Below are positions 33,036 to 46,447 of a stretch of 64,000 nucleotides of DNA, piece by piece. Made by a program: the position numbers and the translations under genes. The stretch spans positions 663,906 through 727,905 of the forward strand of contig FJUW01000015.1 of NCBI GenBank assembly GCA_900074885.1, in the 5' to 3' direction. Every line of letters starts with the position of its first letter. The stretch's first letter is position 1. The notes under the pieces are model-generated. The model was not told the origin of the DNA and did not search any database. It saw only the letters and a list, made by a program, of their open reading frames with translations. This DNA is from Rhynchosporium graminicola. Taxonomy: Eukaryota; Ascomycota; Leotiomycetes; Helotiales; Ploettnerulaceae.

Positions 33036-36000
33036 TCAAGCGGCAGCCATAAGCGATCTTTTGATACCAATAACCTTCGAAACATCAAGCTTCTTGTAGT
33101 TCTCCGGCATCCACGCACCACTCGCAATGCACAGCACCTTCATCCGCCTATCATACCGCAAGCCGGTAAGCAGCTTAGGCGTGATGAGGAAGTATTGACT
33201 AGTGTGCTCTTTGCAAGCAATCTCTACCATGCGTTCATGGACCATACGTTCGTTTCGAGGATCCATGCCTTGGTTGATCTCATCGACGACACGGAAGGGC
33301 GCTTGTGCGAGGGATTGGAGAGACATGAGGAAGAAAATTGTGGAGACCGAGCGCTCGCCACCTGATTGACGATGTGAGTCAAGGATTTGAAGGTCTTCAT
33401 TTTCTCTGTATTTGGTGTCAATTGGATATTAACAAGTTTAGTAAGGACAATTCTTACCTGAATTTGACCTTGATTTGAATTGCCCACAGGTCAAAATCTT
33501 CGTCTTTGTGGACACTGACCTCTCCTGCGCAGCCAATTTGCGAGAAGTTATGCGAGAAGGCATCGCTGATTTCGCTGATGAGCTCGTCAAGCTCTGGTTC
33601 CCACTGTTGTCGAATCTCCGCGATCTCGCCGTCCATCGTCTCGAGCTTTTCATCGACCTCAGCAACCTTTCGACTGAGCCTCTCAACATCCGCCTGTCGT
33701 TTGTTGTACTCATTGGCGGCGTTGGGATTGCTTGCAACGACAAATTCCAGCTTAGTCGTCTCGGTAAGAATTTCCCCTTCAAGTTGCTCAACTGTTATTT
33801 CCCTTGGAAGATCTCGCCAACCATCAAGATGTTCGGCATTCTCGTCATCTGCCTGAATAGCCGTTACTGTCGCGAGGGCCTTTTCAGCGATCTTCTTGAA
33901 ATCGTTCAGCTCCCTTTGTGCATCGGTGAGCTTCTGTTGCTCCTCTTCGAGTTGGCGGACGACGTGGACATTGCGTTCCTTTAAGCCTGCGACATCGGAC
34001 TCTGCTTCGATAGACATGACCATCGCTTCTACAACGGCCTCATGACAAGCTCGAATCTTCTTGACCAAGTCCCTGTACTGAAGAGCAAGACTGGATTTCC
34101 GCATCACAGCGTGATCATGCTGAACATTGATCTTGTGAGTCTCCTCACGAATTTCGGCGAAACCTGCGTGCTTCTGCTTGAGAAGTCCCTCTTCTCGTTC
34201 TGGGACTTGTCAGCGCATTCAATTGAAGATTTGATATTGACATACCGATCTTGGTAGGTAAGCTTAGCTGCTCGTTGTGAAGCTTTTGCATTTCCCCTTT
34301 CTCCTTCGTCAATCGTTTCTAGATGGTGTTAGCTGACTGTCATACATGTATCTGTAGGTGCACTAAGCTAAGCAGATGCGCCTTACAATTTCCTCTTTCA
34401 ACTCTGGTAATTCTCCCCTCTTCTGCTCGATATCAGATCTGATAGGTTTGATTACGCGCTTCAATTCCTCAAATTCGCCCTCCATTGCGTCAATTCGTTC
34501 TTGTACCTCTCGTTTGGCAGCAGTGTCCACTGGCTGATCCGTCCAGTTGGTGGCCTCTGGGACATGCTTGGCTGTAGTCGAGAATGCCTCAGGCCCATAT
34601 TCCTTTCTTCGAGATACTTGATGGAAACTTGGTCCGGAAACCCAGTGAGTGACCGTCTCAACCGCAACAATTTCGTTGTAGCTCTCTTCATTGCTTTCTT
34701 GCAGACCAACGGGACTCTTCTCCAATCTCCTGACGTCACATAACATATTCAGAACCGGTCCAGGCCCGTCAATAAAGTCAATGGCCCAACCGTCTAAGCC
34801 GAGACGTTGAAGGTCTTGAGCAGATAACTCTCGACGATCATAGTTCTTTCCGCTAGCTGATCGGACAGTAACATCGCTGAGACCCATAGCACCTACGAGC
34901 TGGTCCATCAGCTTCGTCATGTCGTTCAAGTTCTGAGTTGTAAATGCAAGGAAATCGGCCTTGCCAAGAAGGACTTCGACGGCATTTGCATAGCGAGGAT
35001 CTTTCAGTGAACAAGTGACAAGAGGTGGGCCGTAAACTTCTTCCTGGAACTGATCACGGTTGTCTTGTATCCATTTCCAAGCTATGGCGGTGTCCTTGGC
35101 GACTCTCTCAAGCTTGTTCAATTGCTGCCCCTGCTGCGTATCGAAAGCTTTTAAGGTCATTCTATCTCTGTCGATTTTACCGCGCAATTCCTTGCCGATC
35201 AGTGTCTTCTCTTGATTAGTAGCCTGAAGTTCTTGGATTACGGTGCTGATATTCCTAAGTTCATTCTCTTTCGCTCTCTGGAGTCCAATTAGAAGATGTA
35301 GAGCCAGGGGCTTAGGGAGAGACATACTATGCGCTCATTCCAGGCAGGACCATCAAAATCAATCTGCTCGTCGTGTAGTCTGCTCTTCAACTTTGTGATG
35401 ATTTGCTGCTTCTTGCCAATCTCGGTTTTCAGATCTTGATGGTGACCCTTCTGTGCATCATGGGCTACTACGTATTGCTTGATATCTTCGACAAGCGTTT
35501 CTAGTGCCTGTGCCTTCTGGTCTGCCTCTCGCTCGGCATTTGTAGCAGCCACTTTCCGCGCAGCAATGACTCTAGAGATTTGCTTGGAATACTGTTCCTT
35601 GGCGTGAATCATGTCCATGGTTGGCTTCTCTTCTGCCTGCAGCTCTCGAAGTCGCCGTTGCGCTTCTTTCTTGATCTGAGAGCGCACTTTGTACGCATCG
35701 CGAGCAACACGGTATTCAACCCAAGGAATGGTTTTTTCAAGATGATTGATTTTCTTCAATATGGCATCTCTCTCCTTCAGCTTGAGAACTTCACTATGCA
35801 GATTCTGTTGACGAGTTTCCCACGATGCCAGCTGCTCCCGGTCGGCAACCAGCTGCATATTCAATGTCTTCTGTGTCTTTCGGAGGTCTTTTAGCGATTC
35901 GTGCCATTCGAGCATTTGTGGTGGTGCAGCGGCTCTCTGGGTTTCGCGCAAGAGGTCGATAGGAGACAGTGCTGCAAATTCGGCCACCTTCTCTTGAGGC

Positions 36001-36656
36001 AAAAACTGACAGAGGTTGTCAATCTGAATGTAGAAGTCCCTCACCAGCTTCTGTACAACTTTCAGAGAAGCCTTTCTATCGTTCAGCCACCAGTCTCGTG
36101 TATTACCATCCTTTGTGATTCTGACTCGTATAACATGGTTCTCTGTCTCTTTGGGTCGTTTCTGAAGCTCGATCTCGATTTCGGCCGCCTTCGTGTTGTG
36201 CTTGACGTACTCTCCAAAGTCCTTTGCACGACCGAGATTTATAGTTCCCCATCCAAGTCCTATACATATCGCACAAACCAGAGAGCTCTTTCCTGTGCCA
36301 TTGGGACCAATGACCATATTCATACTGGGACCCGGAAAAAACTCAGCACTTTCGTAGGTGACAAAGTTCCGGAGCTTCACCCGAATAATGGCGCCTGGTT
36401 GGAAACCAGTAGGATCTGCTTCCCCTTCGTCTCCATCTCCACCATTTTGAGCACGCCCCTTTCCCTTTCTGACAATTCCGACACCGGGGGGTTCGGGTTC
36501 TGGTGAATCGGATTGTTGGTCGTTGTGGTTGCCGTTTATTCGGGCGCGTTTTGAGGACTCTGAAGGTGTGGAGCTTTGAGAGCGCCTGATGCGATCGCCC
36601 TCGTGGTCGCTCTCGATATCTGCGCGTGGTCTTCTCCGAGAAATTGAGGTCGACAT
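33036..36656 (-). CDS. smc5: structural maintenance of chromosomes protein 5 (1134 aa)
   Basis: Five exons on minus: 36656-35328, 35277-34387, 34318-34246, 34199-33458 and 33405-33036, with introns of 46-68 bp, all frame-consistent. SMC5 pairs with SMC6 in the nuclear complex that handles recombination intermediates and replication stress. The first ~85 residues are disordered. The Walker A motif GPNGTGKSS is at about 117-125, preceded by [12 protein letters not shown]. Coiled coils flank the hinge (about 525-680, [20 protein letters not shown]...). The C-terminal head carries [18 protein letters not shown] (signature about 1026-1031) and Walker [13 protein letters not shown]. The absence of a classical Q-loop arrangement and the short hinge are as expected for SMC5. 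Length matches the family (about 1,100). It is transcribed divergently from the kinase gene at 38304. Confidence 0.96.
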
Positions 36657-38303
36657 TGCTGCGTTCTGCGCTAATTCGCAGATTGTAGTTCAGAATCACC
36701 AGGTGGAGAAAAGCGTGGCAGCGCGAGACGCGTTGGGTGTGTGACGCGACAAGGTTTGGGCTAGGCGGCTCACGCGAGAAGCCTAAACTTGGCAGGAACA
36801 ACCTCACTTCATCACTTTTCAGCTCATCGAAATCATTGTAAGCAAGCAACAGAATCATGATTACTTTGTGATATGATTTGCTTGATTTCTTTCTCGTATT
36901 TATTGCTCCTAAAGTCCTACCTATCGTAAAGGCAATAAATTTTGCCATTAAAGTCTGGAACAGATAATCATGATAATGTTTATTCCTTATGACTTTCGAG
37001 CTGCTAGCCAGCAGCTATAATTTGTAGGAGAAGGTGGTGATAGGAACATGTGAGTCGGTAGTCATTGCAGATCGATGTAACTATGTGCATGAATCAGCCG
37101 GTATAACCAGCTTCGCAAGCAATGAAGCCTCAGCTAATGCAAACCGTAGTCAAGAAGAGCGTATGCTGCAAGGCCCAGACTCCCACCTAGATTTTCTGGG
37201 ATGCATAACTGTAATAATACTTATATTATGACATATAGCCTCTGCGGCTTCATTTCAGTACGTTGCATAATCTGAACTTAAATGCTGTTGCCGTAGAGGA
37301 TATTCAGCAGCCTTTACTGTCACAGGCTGGGAAGACAGTGATCTACAACTGTTACTCGCGACTATTGAGAATTATCAGGTGGCTCTAAGAATAACTAGCC
37401 GGAAATTTCGGCAGCAGCCAGGCTGGTATCTCATGCAAAGGCCAGCGCTGACATGGGATCTCTCGCTCCATCTATATCAGCCACCGGGTTCAACATACTC
37501 GCAGAGAAGGGGGTTCTTTGAACTGGATGCTCTGCGTATAACGTGCAATCAAGCGTTGAAATGTCCAAGAGTCAACCAATAGCCTCGTCCTATGCCTACG
37601 ATCTGGCCATGCTGCTGAGCCTTCTCTCTTTGTGATGTAAGTAGGGACTTTACTTTGCCTTGACAGCTTATTACCTAGACTGTCATATGAACATTTATAT
37701 GTACGCACGCCCAATGTCTTGAGTTTGTACTGTTTTGTCATCCGGATTAACGTCTCTTCCGTTGTGGATGTCGGGTCTCACCATACATTCCAGTCCGGCC
37801 GATGCTCCGGGAAAGTCAACAAACCATCCACTCCGCATCCACATCCGCATCCCCCTCTCCTCCAGCAACGCATTCCACATTTCCTCCCTGCCAATTCTAG
37901 ATTGCTCTATCGTTTTTTTCATTATACTGCATTGCAGTCTACTACGCTACTCTTCTTTCTCTTTTCTTTTGCAAAAAAGGCAAGGCCACCCGTCCGTTCC
38001 ACCTCATTGCTCTTAGCATTATCGGTGAGATCATCCTCCTTTTGGCCCGACGCGCCAACGCATCCCACCTGTACGCCATCCCAATTTATGGAATATACCA
38101 AGATGGAGTTGAGTGGCTGACCAGATACTAAAGATCCCATTCTCCCATCTACCTCCAATTTCGAGATCCAGGTCGACGTTCCCTGGTCAATCTGATGCAA
38201 TATTATCGAAAAGCTCAACACCTGGTCTAATTTGGAGAGCCTTTGTTGAATATTCGTTCAATCTGGTAATTTCAAGGTGACTCGAGAGCTGCAGTCCAGC
38301 AAG
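36657..38303. promoter_or_regulatory. shared divergent promoter region of smc5 and the kinase gene
   Basis: About 1.65 kb between the start codons of two divergent genes. The side next to the kinase (37900-38300) is C/T-rich, as in fungal promoters and leaders. No RNA gene or repeat was seen; a plus frame at 37719-38120 has no domain. Confidence 0.45.
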
Positions 38304-41300
38304 ATGAACAACTATTCACGACCAACGACACGTCGTCCACCTCTTGGTGAGGCGACTCGGAGAGTAAACAATGCACAGCGCCCTTCCCTAGAGACTTCGT
38401 CAAAGCCCTGTACAATACCACATCATGAGGGTCATCGAACGAACGGACTCCTCCAAAGCCAAGCACAATCGCAACCCTACGGCCATCTTCGAGACCCACA
38501 CGGTATCCCATCTGTCGGCGCCAATATGGAGAATCCGCGGCTATCAGCAATTAAGGACGATCCAGCATCCTCCAATCGGAACTCCCAATACTCCACAAAT
38601 TCAAACGATTCAAGTAGCAAGGTAATCAAGAAGTGTATTGGACCATGGAAGTTAGGCAAGACTCTCGGGCAAGGTGCAACTGCGCGAGTGAGATTCGCAC
38701 GTCATGTGTATTCCGGACAAGAAGCCGCTATCAAGATTGTACAGAAGAAGAGCGCGCAGATGACACAAGCTGGCAGTCTTGCAGACTTGGAGAAGGTGGA
38801 GGCAAACCAAGTAGACTCGGACTATGGTATTAGACGCATGCCACTGGGGATTGAAAGAGAGGTGGCAATCATGAAGCTCATTCAACATCCACATATCATG
38901 AAACTATATGATATTTGGGAGAATCGCACAGAGATGTAAGTCCAATTGTTGTTTGTCCGTGCACTATTCGCACTGACCAAGCTTAGATATCTTGTACTGG
39001 AATTCTGCGATGATGGAGAGCTTTTCGAGCACATCGCAGCAAGCGGTCGTCTTGAGGAAGAAGAAGCTGTGAAGTATTTTCGACAAATGCTCAGTGCCAT
39101 TGGGTACTGCCACTCTTTCAAGATATGCCACCGAGACCTCAAATGCGAGAATATTCTCATGACTAGGCGTGGGGAGATCAAGGTTGCAGACTTCGGCATG
39201 GCTGCATTGAAGCAGGCCCCTGATCACAAGCTTAGAACATCATGTGGAAGTCCTCATTATGCAGCGCCGGAACTCATCAGTGGTGCAGCATATCGAGGAG
39301 ATTCGGTCGACCTCTGGAGCCTGGGGATTGTATTCTTCGCAATGCTTGCTGGTCGCCTACCATTTGATATCGAAGGCTCGAGCCAAGATGCGCTGCGGCC
39401 ACTATTGAGGTTGATTAGGAAAGGGCAGTACTCGATGCCTGCGGAGTTCAGCGAAGAAGCCAAGAGTCTAGTTCACAGAATTCTTCAAGTCAATCCCAAA
39501 AATAGGATCCAACTTCAACAGGTATGGAAGCATCCTCTACTCAAGAAGTACGACTACCTGGACAACCTGAGCCGCGACTCTTATCCGCAGTCACCGAATT
39601 TGAAGGATTGCGATCTTACGGTCATCCGCAAGAGTGATATCCATGAAGACCTTCTTCGTAATCTGAGATCGATGTGGCACATGTACACAGAGCAGCAGCT
39701 AACCGATGCTCTTCTCAGCAACAAGTGAGTCCCCTCTGCTTTCAGAAATTCCCACTTTCTAACGTCATGTAGGCCGAATGAACAGAAGCTATTTTACAGT
39801 TTACTCTTGAAATATCGCGAAGCACAGCTTGAGAATTACTCGCCCGAGCTAGCTTATTCTAACAGCGATTACCATCATGTTAAGCCGCTTGGTCTCACAC
39901 AGGCATACTCAACTTGTCACTTTCCTGCTATGAAAGGACATGGCCGACAAACGTCAAAATTCACTGTAATAAGTAATGGCGCGGAAACTGAGCAGAGTTA
40001 TGACCCTTTTAAGGCATCAAGAACTCAACACCTGAATGCCGATCGCCATGCAGCTGCTATAATCACTATCCATAAACCCTCCGACGGCAATACATGGCAA
40101 GAAGAAACATCCAGGATCAGACAGCGTCAAGGATCCCGGGCTTCCTCTGGTAACCGTGGCAAAGAACTTGTCCTACCTCCTCAAAAATATGCTTCTCGGT
40201 CTTCAATGAGCTCGACTCTGAGCAGGACTAGCAATGGCCAGGTTCGCGTCAAAGTAGGACATAAGAGAGGTGTAAGCTTCTCCCACCCACGAAGACAGTC
40301 CAACATCACACAGCGCAATCCATCGGCCCCGCCTTTCTCCAACGCGCTTCACGGTAGACACAGTAACCATACTGAAGTCACTGATGATGGTGGTAGTGTT
40401 CTACGCGCGGCAAACGGCGCACCGACGTCCACACAATACATACGCTCTAGGAAAGCCCAATCTTTAACATCTCAATCTCTTATGAGCCCGCCGAAGAATG
40501 GTCTCGTCAGCCAAAAATGGAACGAAGATGTTCGGCAATTGAGCAGTAGTCTAGCCAAGGACTGTGATGAGGCGTTCAATCGTATTTCTATAGTATCAGA
40601 ACAGGCTGTATCAGAGAAGCCACCTCACGTAGAGCAGAATACTGGCCGCGGTCCGCCGAACTCAAAAGCCAACAATGCCTCGCTGGATACTCGACCACTT
40701 CCTGCGGCCCCCGCCCGATCAGATTCTGTGAGATATGAGTTGTTGGAAGCACGGAAACAGGCAGAGCTTCGGAAGCAGTTTGGAAGCGATGAGTCGCCAG
40801 GCTACTTAGACCGCATGGTGAGCCATATCGACCGCCTCATGCAGCCATCATCTCCAATTCAACATATGAATGATCGTCGAGCGTCCTCCGCTCCTTCGGA
40901 CACACGATACCAAGTTCTTAACCAAGTTCTTCCTTCAATCCATGAATCAAGAGGTGAGGAGTCATCTCCACGCAAAGCACGAGAGAGTGCTCCTTTCCTG
41001 GATCACCGACGTAAGGTAGAAGCAAAGGGGGGTGGTCGAATTGCATCGGCGCCTGAGGCTTGGAAATATACCCACCACCAGGTGGAGGACTACGCTCCGA
41101 GTCGAGGTGTCAACAATACCATCAGATTTGTTCAGCCCTCTTCCCCTATCAGTCCAGTCAGACCGCCTGCACCTTTAATGATCCGGAAAAAGAGCTCACA
41201 GGATGCGCCATCTACTTTAATCATAGGTGGGCTAGGAATCGATCGCGTGGCACCTTTGAACCCGCGTCGACCGACCGGGGCTGATGCTCGTCTGCAAAAC

Positions 41301-42280
41301 CAAGTAGGTCCTTCAAACGATCACATGTTGGATCTTGCACCCATCAGCGAAGCACGCAATGATGGAGATCAATTTGAGAGCAGCATGGGTACCGTAGTTC
41401 GTAAGAAGTCTGGATGGTTCAAACGACATTCGAAAACCGAAGACGATGGTTCACGGTTATCCATAGTCAGCTCCCATTCTGCTACTTCGAAGTCTGCAGG
41501 TAATAGTACTATCGAACCACCTTACGAACGTCCCCAAAATCCGATTCTCCAGTCATGCAGTCGCCCAGAGCCGCCAAAGAAGAAGCAATATGGGTTTGGT
41601 AGACTATTCAAAAAGCGAAGCTCGAAGCCCGATATGATCGTCAGCAGTAAGTACTGGAGGAAATTCTGGGTACGATCACAAGCTAATGTGTTTCCAGCTC
41701 AAGATGTCCACGATGATTATGATAGCATCCAAGAATCGATTGCAGATGTCCATCGCCAGGCTGCATACGGACAAGACCAGAGTGTGGATACCAGAGCGCG
41801 TCAAATCACCCCCCAGCAAAGCTGGCTCGCCAAACTTTTCCATGTCAAGCCTGCCTCTGGATTTCTCTGCTTCGCTCTCTCTCAACAACGCGCTAGACGT
41901 GAAGTTGTTCTTCTGCTGAAGGATTGGAGACGATACGGTATTCAAGCTATCCAGGTCAATAAGGAGCGAAATATCGTGTTTGCAAATGTTGGAGCTGAAA
42001 ATTGTAAGATCTGTTTTCCCATCTGCTTCGATTATAGCTAATTCCACTCGCAGTTCTTGACATGAAGGAGGTTTCCTTCGCTGTTGAGATCATGACTGTC
42101 ATCGAACATGGTACAAAGAACCGTCTCAGTATCGCACGATTGACACAAGAAAAAGGAGCTGCCAGCACATTCCACCGCCTTCTCGAGACCCTAGAATCTG
42201 TCATGAAAGTTCGCAATGTGTTGGTGGCTGATGAGCGCAAGAAGAGAATGATGATCAAGACATTCATTGCTGCCGTTTGA
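38304..42280 (+). CDS. Gin4/Hsl1/Nim1-type Ser/Thr kinase (1258 aa)
   Basis: Five exons: 38304-38935, 38987-39724, 39773-41646, 41698-42003 and 42054-42280; introns are 48-51 bp. The third intron is 51 bp without a stop, so read-through would add 17 residues. The kinase domain covers about 114-400: Gly loop GKTLGQGATARVRF, Lys in AAIKIV, HRDLKCEN (Asp about 261), ADFGMA, and an activation segment LRTSCGSPHYAAPE with a likely LKB1-type Thr. A Ser-rich disordered middle of about 700 residues follows. The last ~100 residues (MKEVSFAVEIMTVIEHGTKN onward) resemble the fungal KA1 membrane-binding domain. The family acts at the septin/bud-neck cortex, inhibiting Wee1 and coupling morphogenesis to mitosis. 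The assignment to Hsl1 versus Gin4 is open. Confidence 0.93.
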
Positions 42281-45200
42281 TTTATTTGCTACTGTGCATA
42301 CTCCGGCTGCTCGCATAGCTGATGTGTTTGGGGACCGACAATATCTTCTTCCAATAATCCCTTGCACCGACGACGTAAGATACATGTTTGCAAAGTGCTT
42401 CTCAAGTCCCTTTCGAGCAGATAGGGATGGGCTTCGCCTGGTTTTCATAAACAAGTTATTGCTCTCTAGCATAGCGATTTGCATGGTCTGGTGTTATTGC
42501 ATTGCTGAAAACCCTTATTTCTCTTGCAAATGAGGTATGTAATGGTAACTGAGGTGGTTTTTGCAGAGTGTCTTTCCTCTGGGTTCGTATCTTGCTTGCT
42601 GGTCCGGGTTTCGAACTGGATATTCATGCACAAAAATAAATGTTGTTTGAGTAGCTTGAACGAGGGGATTGACAACGAGTGGTGGAGGGTTGGATGGTCG
42701 AATGGTTCAGAAGTGATGGAATGTAGAGTTTAGAGTATACAGATTACGACTTGTGCGTTGAATAAAGAAAGAACTGAAAATGAGTTGAGGCTTGGGTGAA
42801 GATGTGGGTGAGTTTGAGACAGTATACTGCCAGGCTTTGGATAATTGAAATTTAACGATCCTTCTGGTACAGTAATCCTTCTGAAGCTTGAGCTTCATGA
42901 TTAATCAATGATTGGATATTGCAACAGAAATCCGAATGATAAGAAATGACTGTGAGAAGCTTCTTGTGAATGACTTGACTCCAGAATAATTCCTTGGTAC
43001 CTTCAGAATTTCGTATGCTACATATTTGAAGCACCCTCGTTTCTATATACTCTACTAGCTTCTTAAAGAAAGATTTAGGTTTTGTAACTCGGCTCTTTTA
43101 ATGCTTCTTCTATTATAGCACTGTGTGCTTCCGAGAGGCTATTCAATTTCAGAGCTTAGGGGATGTCTTTACAGCTGTATCTCTTGGTCGCTTCCAGAGT
43201 GTTCGATATGATTCAAGTCCAGGGAGTAAGGTAGCTAGCTAAGTATTAAACTTTAATCTGTATTTCTAGAACTGTTCCATGACTTTTCGGGCAGTATAGA
43301 CCGGGGTGTTGTCTTATGCCGAAAGTGTGCGAAATGCGCAGGGGCCAAGGCCTGGCTCTTATGCTTCTTGGACACGGGCTGTAGGTGTGAACTTTTTTGA
43401 CGAGGGTGCGGAAGGCGAGTGTATTGGTGGTTGAGTGAGCATGGCATGCCAACTCGGACAATGCCAAAATGGCACGACTCCCGATACGAAGCAGCCAAAA
43501 GTAGCAGTCATCTTTATGATGCGTAGCATGTAGACCAATTGCGATTGTTTATGTTATTTCCTGCGGATTCGCAGCAATGCTAGCCTATTGCCACCCAATC
43601 CTTACCAGCAGTGTCCAAACATGGATTCGCTCCAGTACAAGAGCTCGGATAATCATATCAGATGTATCAAATACGAATGATAATAAGAGGATTCAGAGTG
43701 TTTACGAAGTTGAGGGAGATAAGAAAGCATTGAGGAAGGATTGTATGTTGAAAAAAACAAGCTCTTAGCATATATGCAGCGAATCATCCACTCTGACACG
43801 CACTAACAGTACCGGAGATGAGGCATACGTCTTCGCAATATCAATACTCCAGTGTCTGACAAGAAAGCAGAACTAGTAAGAAGATAGGAGGTATTGCTCA
43901 CGCAGTACAGAAGTTTCAACGATAAAACAGGAGAGATCGAGTGCCGGCTCAAATGATGTTGACTTCGGTGTCGCCGGACGATAAAATAGCCTTAAAAATT
44001 CATTGCCAGCTGATAAATTTCAGATTGAAGAAACACTCAGTTAATTTGGGGAGTACACTATATCTTTTGCATGTGATTACCGCCTTGTGCGTTCTTGCAG
44101 TTCTGTGTGGAAGGAAAGAGGGGTTTGTTTATAGAATTTATGCAGCCAGCGACTAATCAGTCTCGACGAAGTTCTCATTCTAGACTAGATGAGATGACTG
44201 GACCTTCATTTTTGAAACTTTGACATACATAGAAATTGTCGAGTCCGAGTAATGTTAGAAAGGAAAGTTTCTCGATCAACGATGATGCAGAATTTGAGTG
44301 AAAGGTGCATTTGTTCGAGTCTCGTGAAGAGGTTTGGGCAAATTACGAGCATTTGGTATCTGCCATCAGTATTCATGTTGTTAGCTGATTAGTAAGAGAT
44401 GATTGTATCGAGCTCGAAGAACGGACTAAGTTCTCTACAAAATTTTGTAAGCACTTGAGGAACCTCCATGCCCAGACAACGCAAAAGTTAACTTCCAATT
44501 AGAAGAGGGATGAGCACTTGATAGAAACCACTTAAGTTTGAATCATTGAATGGGGGAATATTAGGTCTATTCATCATCCTCCAGCTACAACGTATACCAT
44601 CCTTCTAAAGCGGAACGAACGGAAGACGGGCACCTACAAACATTCAACCACAACCTCTCAGATATGCCCGATCTGAGCCGAAATAAACACTCATCACGAT
44701 TAATAAATATACTTATATCTCTCTTACCAAGTAACCTATAAAATAGATCATCTTATCTCATCTCATCACACTCCATGTAGATTTACCATATACTTCGTCC
44801 AAACCTAAGTCCCTCGGGCTTTGAAGCATCCCATCCCCTCACAAGCCATCCCACCTAATCCTGCAACGTAACCCGACAACACGGTAGCGAAGCGAGACCC
44901 ACACCTTACGGCGCCACAAACGCACCTGCACGCACGCCTCCAAAAAGCCATCCTTGAAAAATAAAATACCTTGATGGGAGCAACGAAGGTACCGTACCGT
45001 ACCGGCGCACCGGAATTGAGATGATGTTTAAGCTTCTGCTAAACGCCACGATCGAGATCGAAATTGATTTGTGGAGTGGAAGCGCGGTAGGCGGGATGGA
45101 GGGGATTGAGAGATTTGTGATGGTTGGATTTTGATATGGCAACCAACGTTCTGGGACGAATAGGTAGGTAGGTTCTCCTATTTTGCGTGCGAGAACATCT

Positions 45201-46447
45201 TCGGACATTGCTATTTGCAACAACACATCACATGAGTTCGATTCTCAACACAACAGCTCTATCACTCACAATCTATCACCTACACCCCATCGCCAAAACC
45301 GTCCCTTCCCATCCCATCTCTATCCCATTCCCTCCTTCCCCTTCCCATCCCCACAAAACCGTATTCCAAACCTAGTATCGATCGACACTCCCGCTTCCAT
45401 CTACGGCTCTTGCAGATCCCTTCCCTTCACCACAGCCACCTCAGGGATCTCCATGGAATCAGACGAAGCAGAGTGGAGAAGATTGCATGCTGGGTTGCGT
45501 CAAGTGCCTGCCACGAAGGAATGGCGCAAGAAAGGTTATTCGGACGTTGCGGTTGATTGATGTCGTACCTTCCTTTCCAACTGTAGGTACGTCTCTGGAT
45601 TATTTTGTTTTGTCGATCGTTCATTCTCCAGTACCTATTGATCGGCATGGAGAAGTGTCGTGTCGTGTTGGGTTGGGTCGATCCTTCCCTCCCTCGCTCT
45701 TCTCACTCTGTCTCCCTCTCTTAATACTTTTCCACGTCCTCAGCCTCCTCAGGCTTTCGATCCCTTAGCACAAGTGATGATCATCACATATCTCACCGCA
45801 ACTATTCTCAGTCAGTCAATCGAGGTCAGAGCGAGGTGGTATGTATGCTTCTTCAAGCTTGTCTTTCATTTCATCGATAGGTATCGGCGGTACTGGCTAA
45901 ATATAAATACAGCGAACAAGGAAACAAATCCTGTCTCTCTCATCCCTCCCAAAGACTTGAACGCACCAGATCATCGGAGATCTCGTCGACAAACACTTCG
46001 ACAGTGAAGCAAAGTAAATATGCCGCAGATATACCAGAAACGACAATAAAGAAACAGCTTATGCTTGCTCTCTCTCGCCTCAACCGACACCAGCACCCCG
46101 CCAATCGAGGCGAATCGCCAAAAGAAATGGATATCACGCTTCGTTCATTCCAACCGACCCCGTTCCCTTCCGCTCTTTTCCCCGCTATCCTCGCAACCGA
46201 ACCATACACACATAAACATTAAACGCCGGGTATCAAGCACTTCCGAGAATTATATGGGAAAGCGGATTTACAACCCGTGATATACGCCACCGATGCCGTT
46301 CCTGCCCTTCTCCAGCCTTACTCACTCCAAACACCATGTATCAACACCATATATCAACACCAGCAGCCCGCAAAACTCCCACATCGATTAGTGTACGGTG
46401 ACGTGGGAGGCTAGATGGCGCAGGAGATGAGAAGAGAAATGTCTCCC
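42281..46447. other. 4.2-kb convergent intergenic region
   Basis: Between the convergent kinase and zinc-finger genes. Many frames of 60-125 codons overlap in antisense and show no domain. A small TACCG repeat lies at about 44990-45003. No RNA gene was recognised. Confidence 0.45.

Noticed and set aside
36343..36948. 201-codon minus frame overlapping the SMC5 start
   Set aside because: It is a different frame over SMC5 exon 1, basic and low complexity, with no domain.
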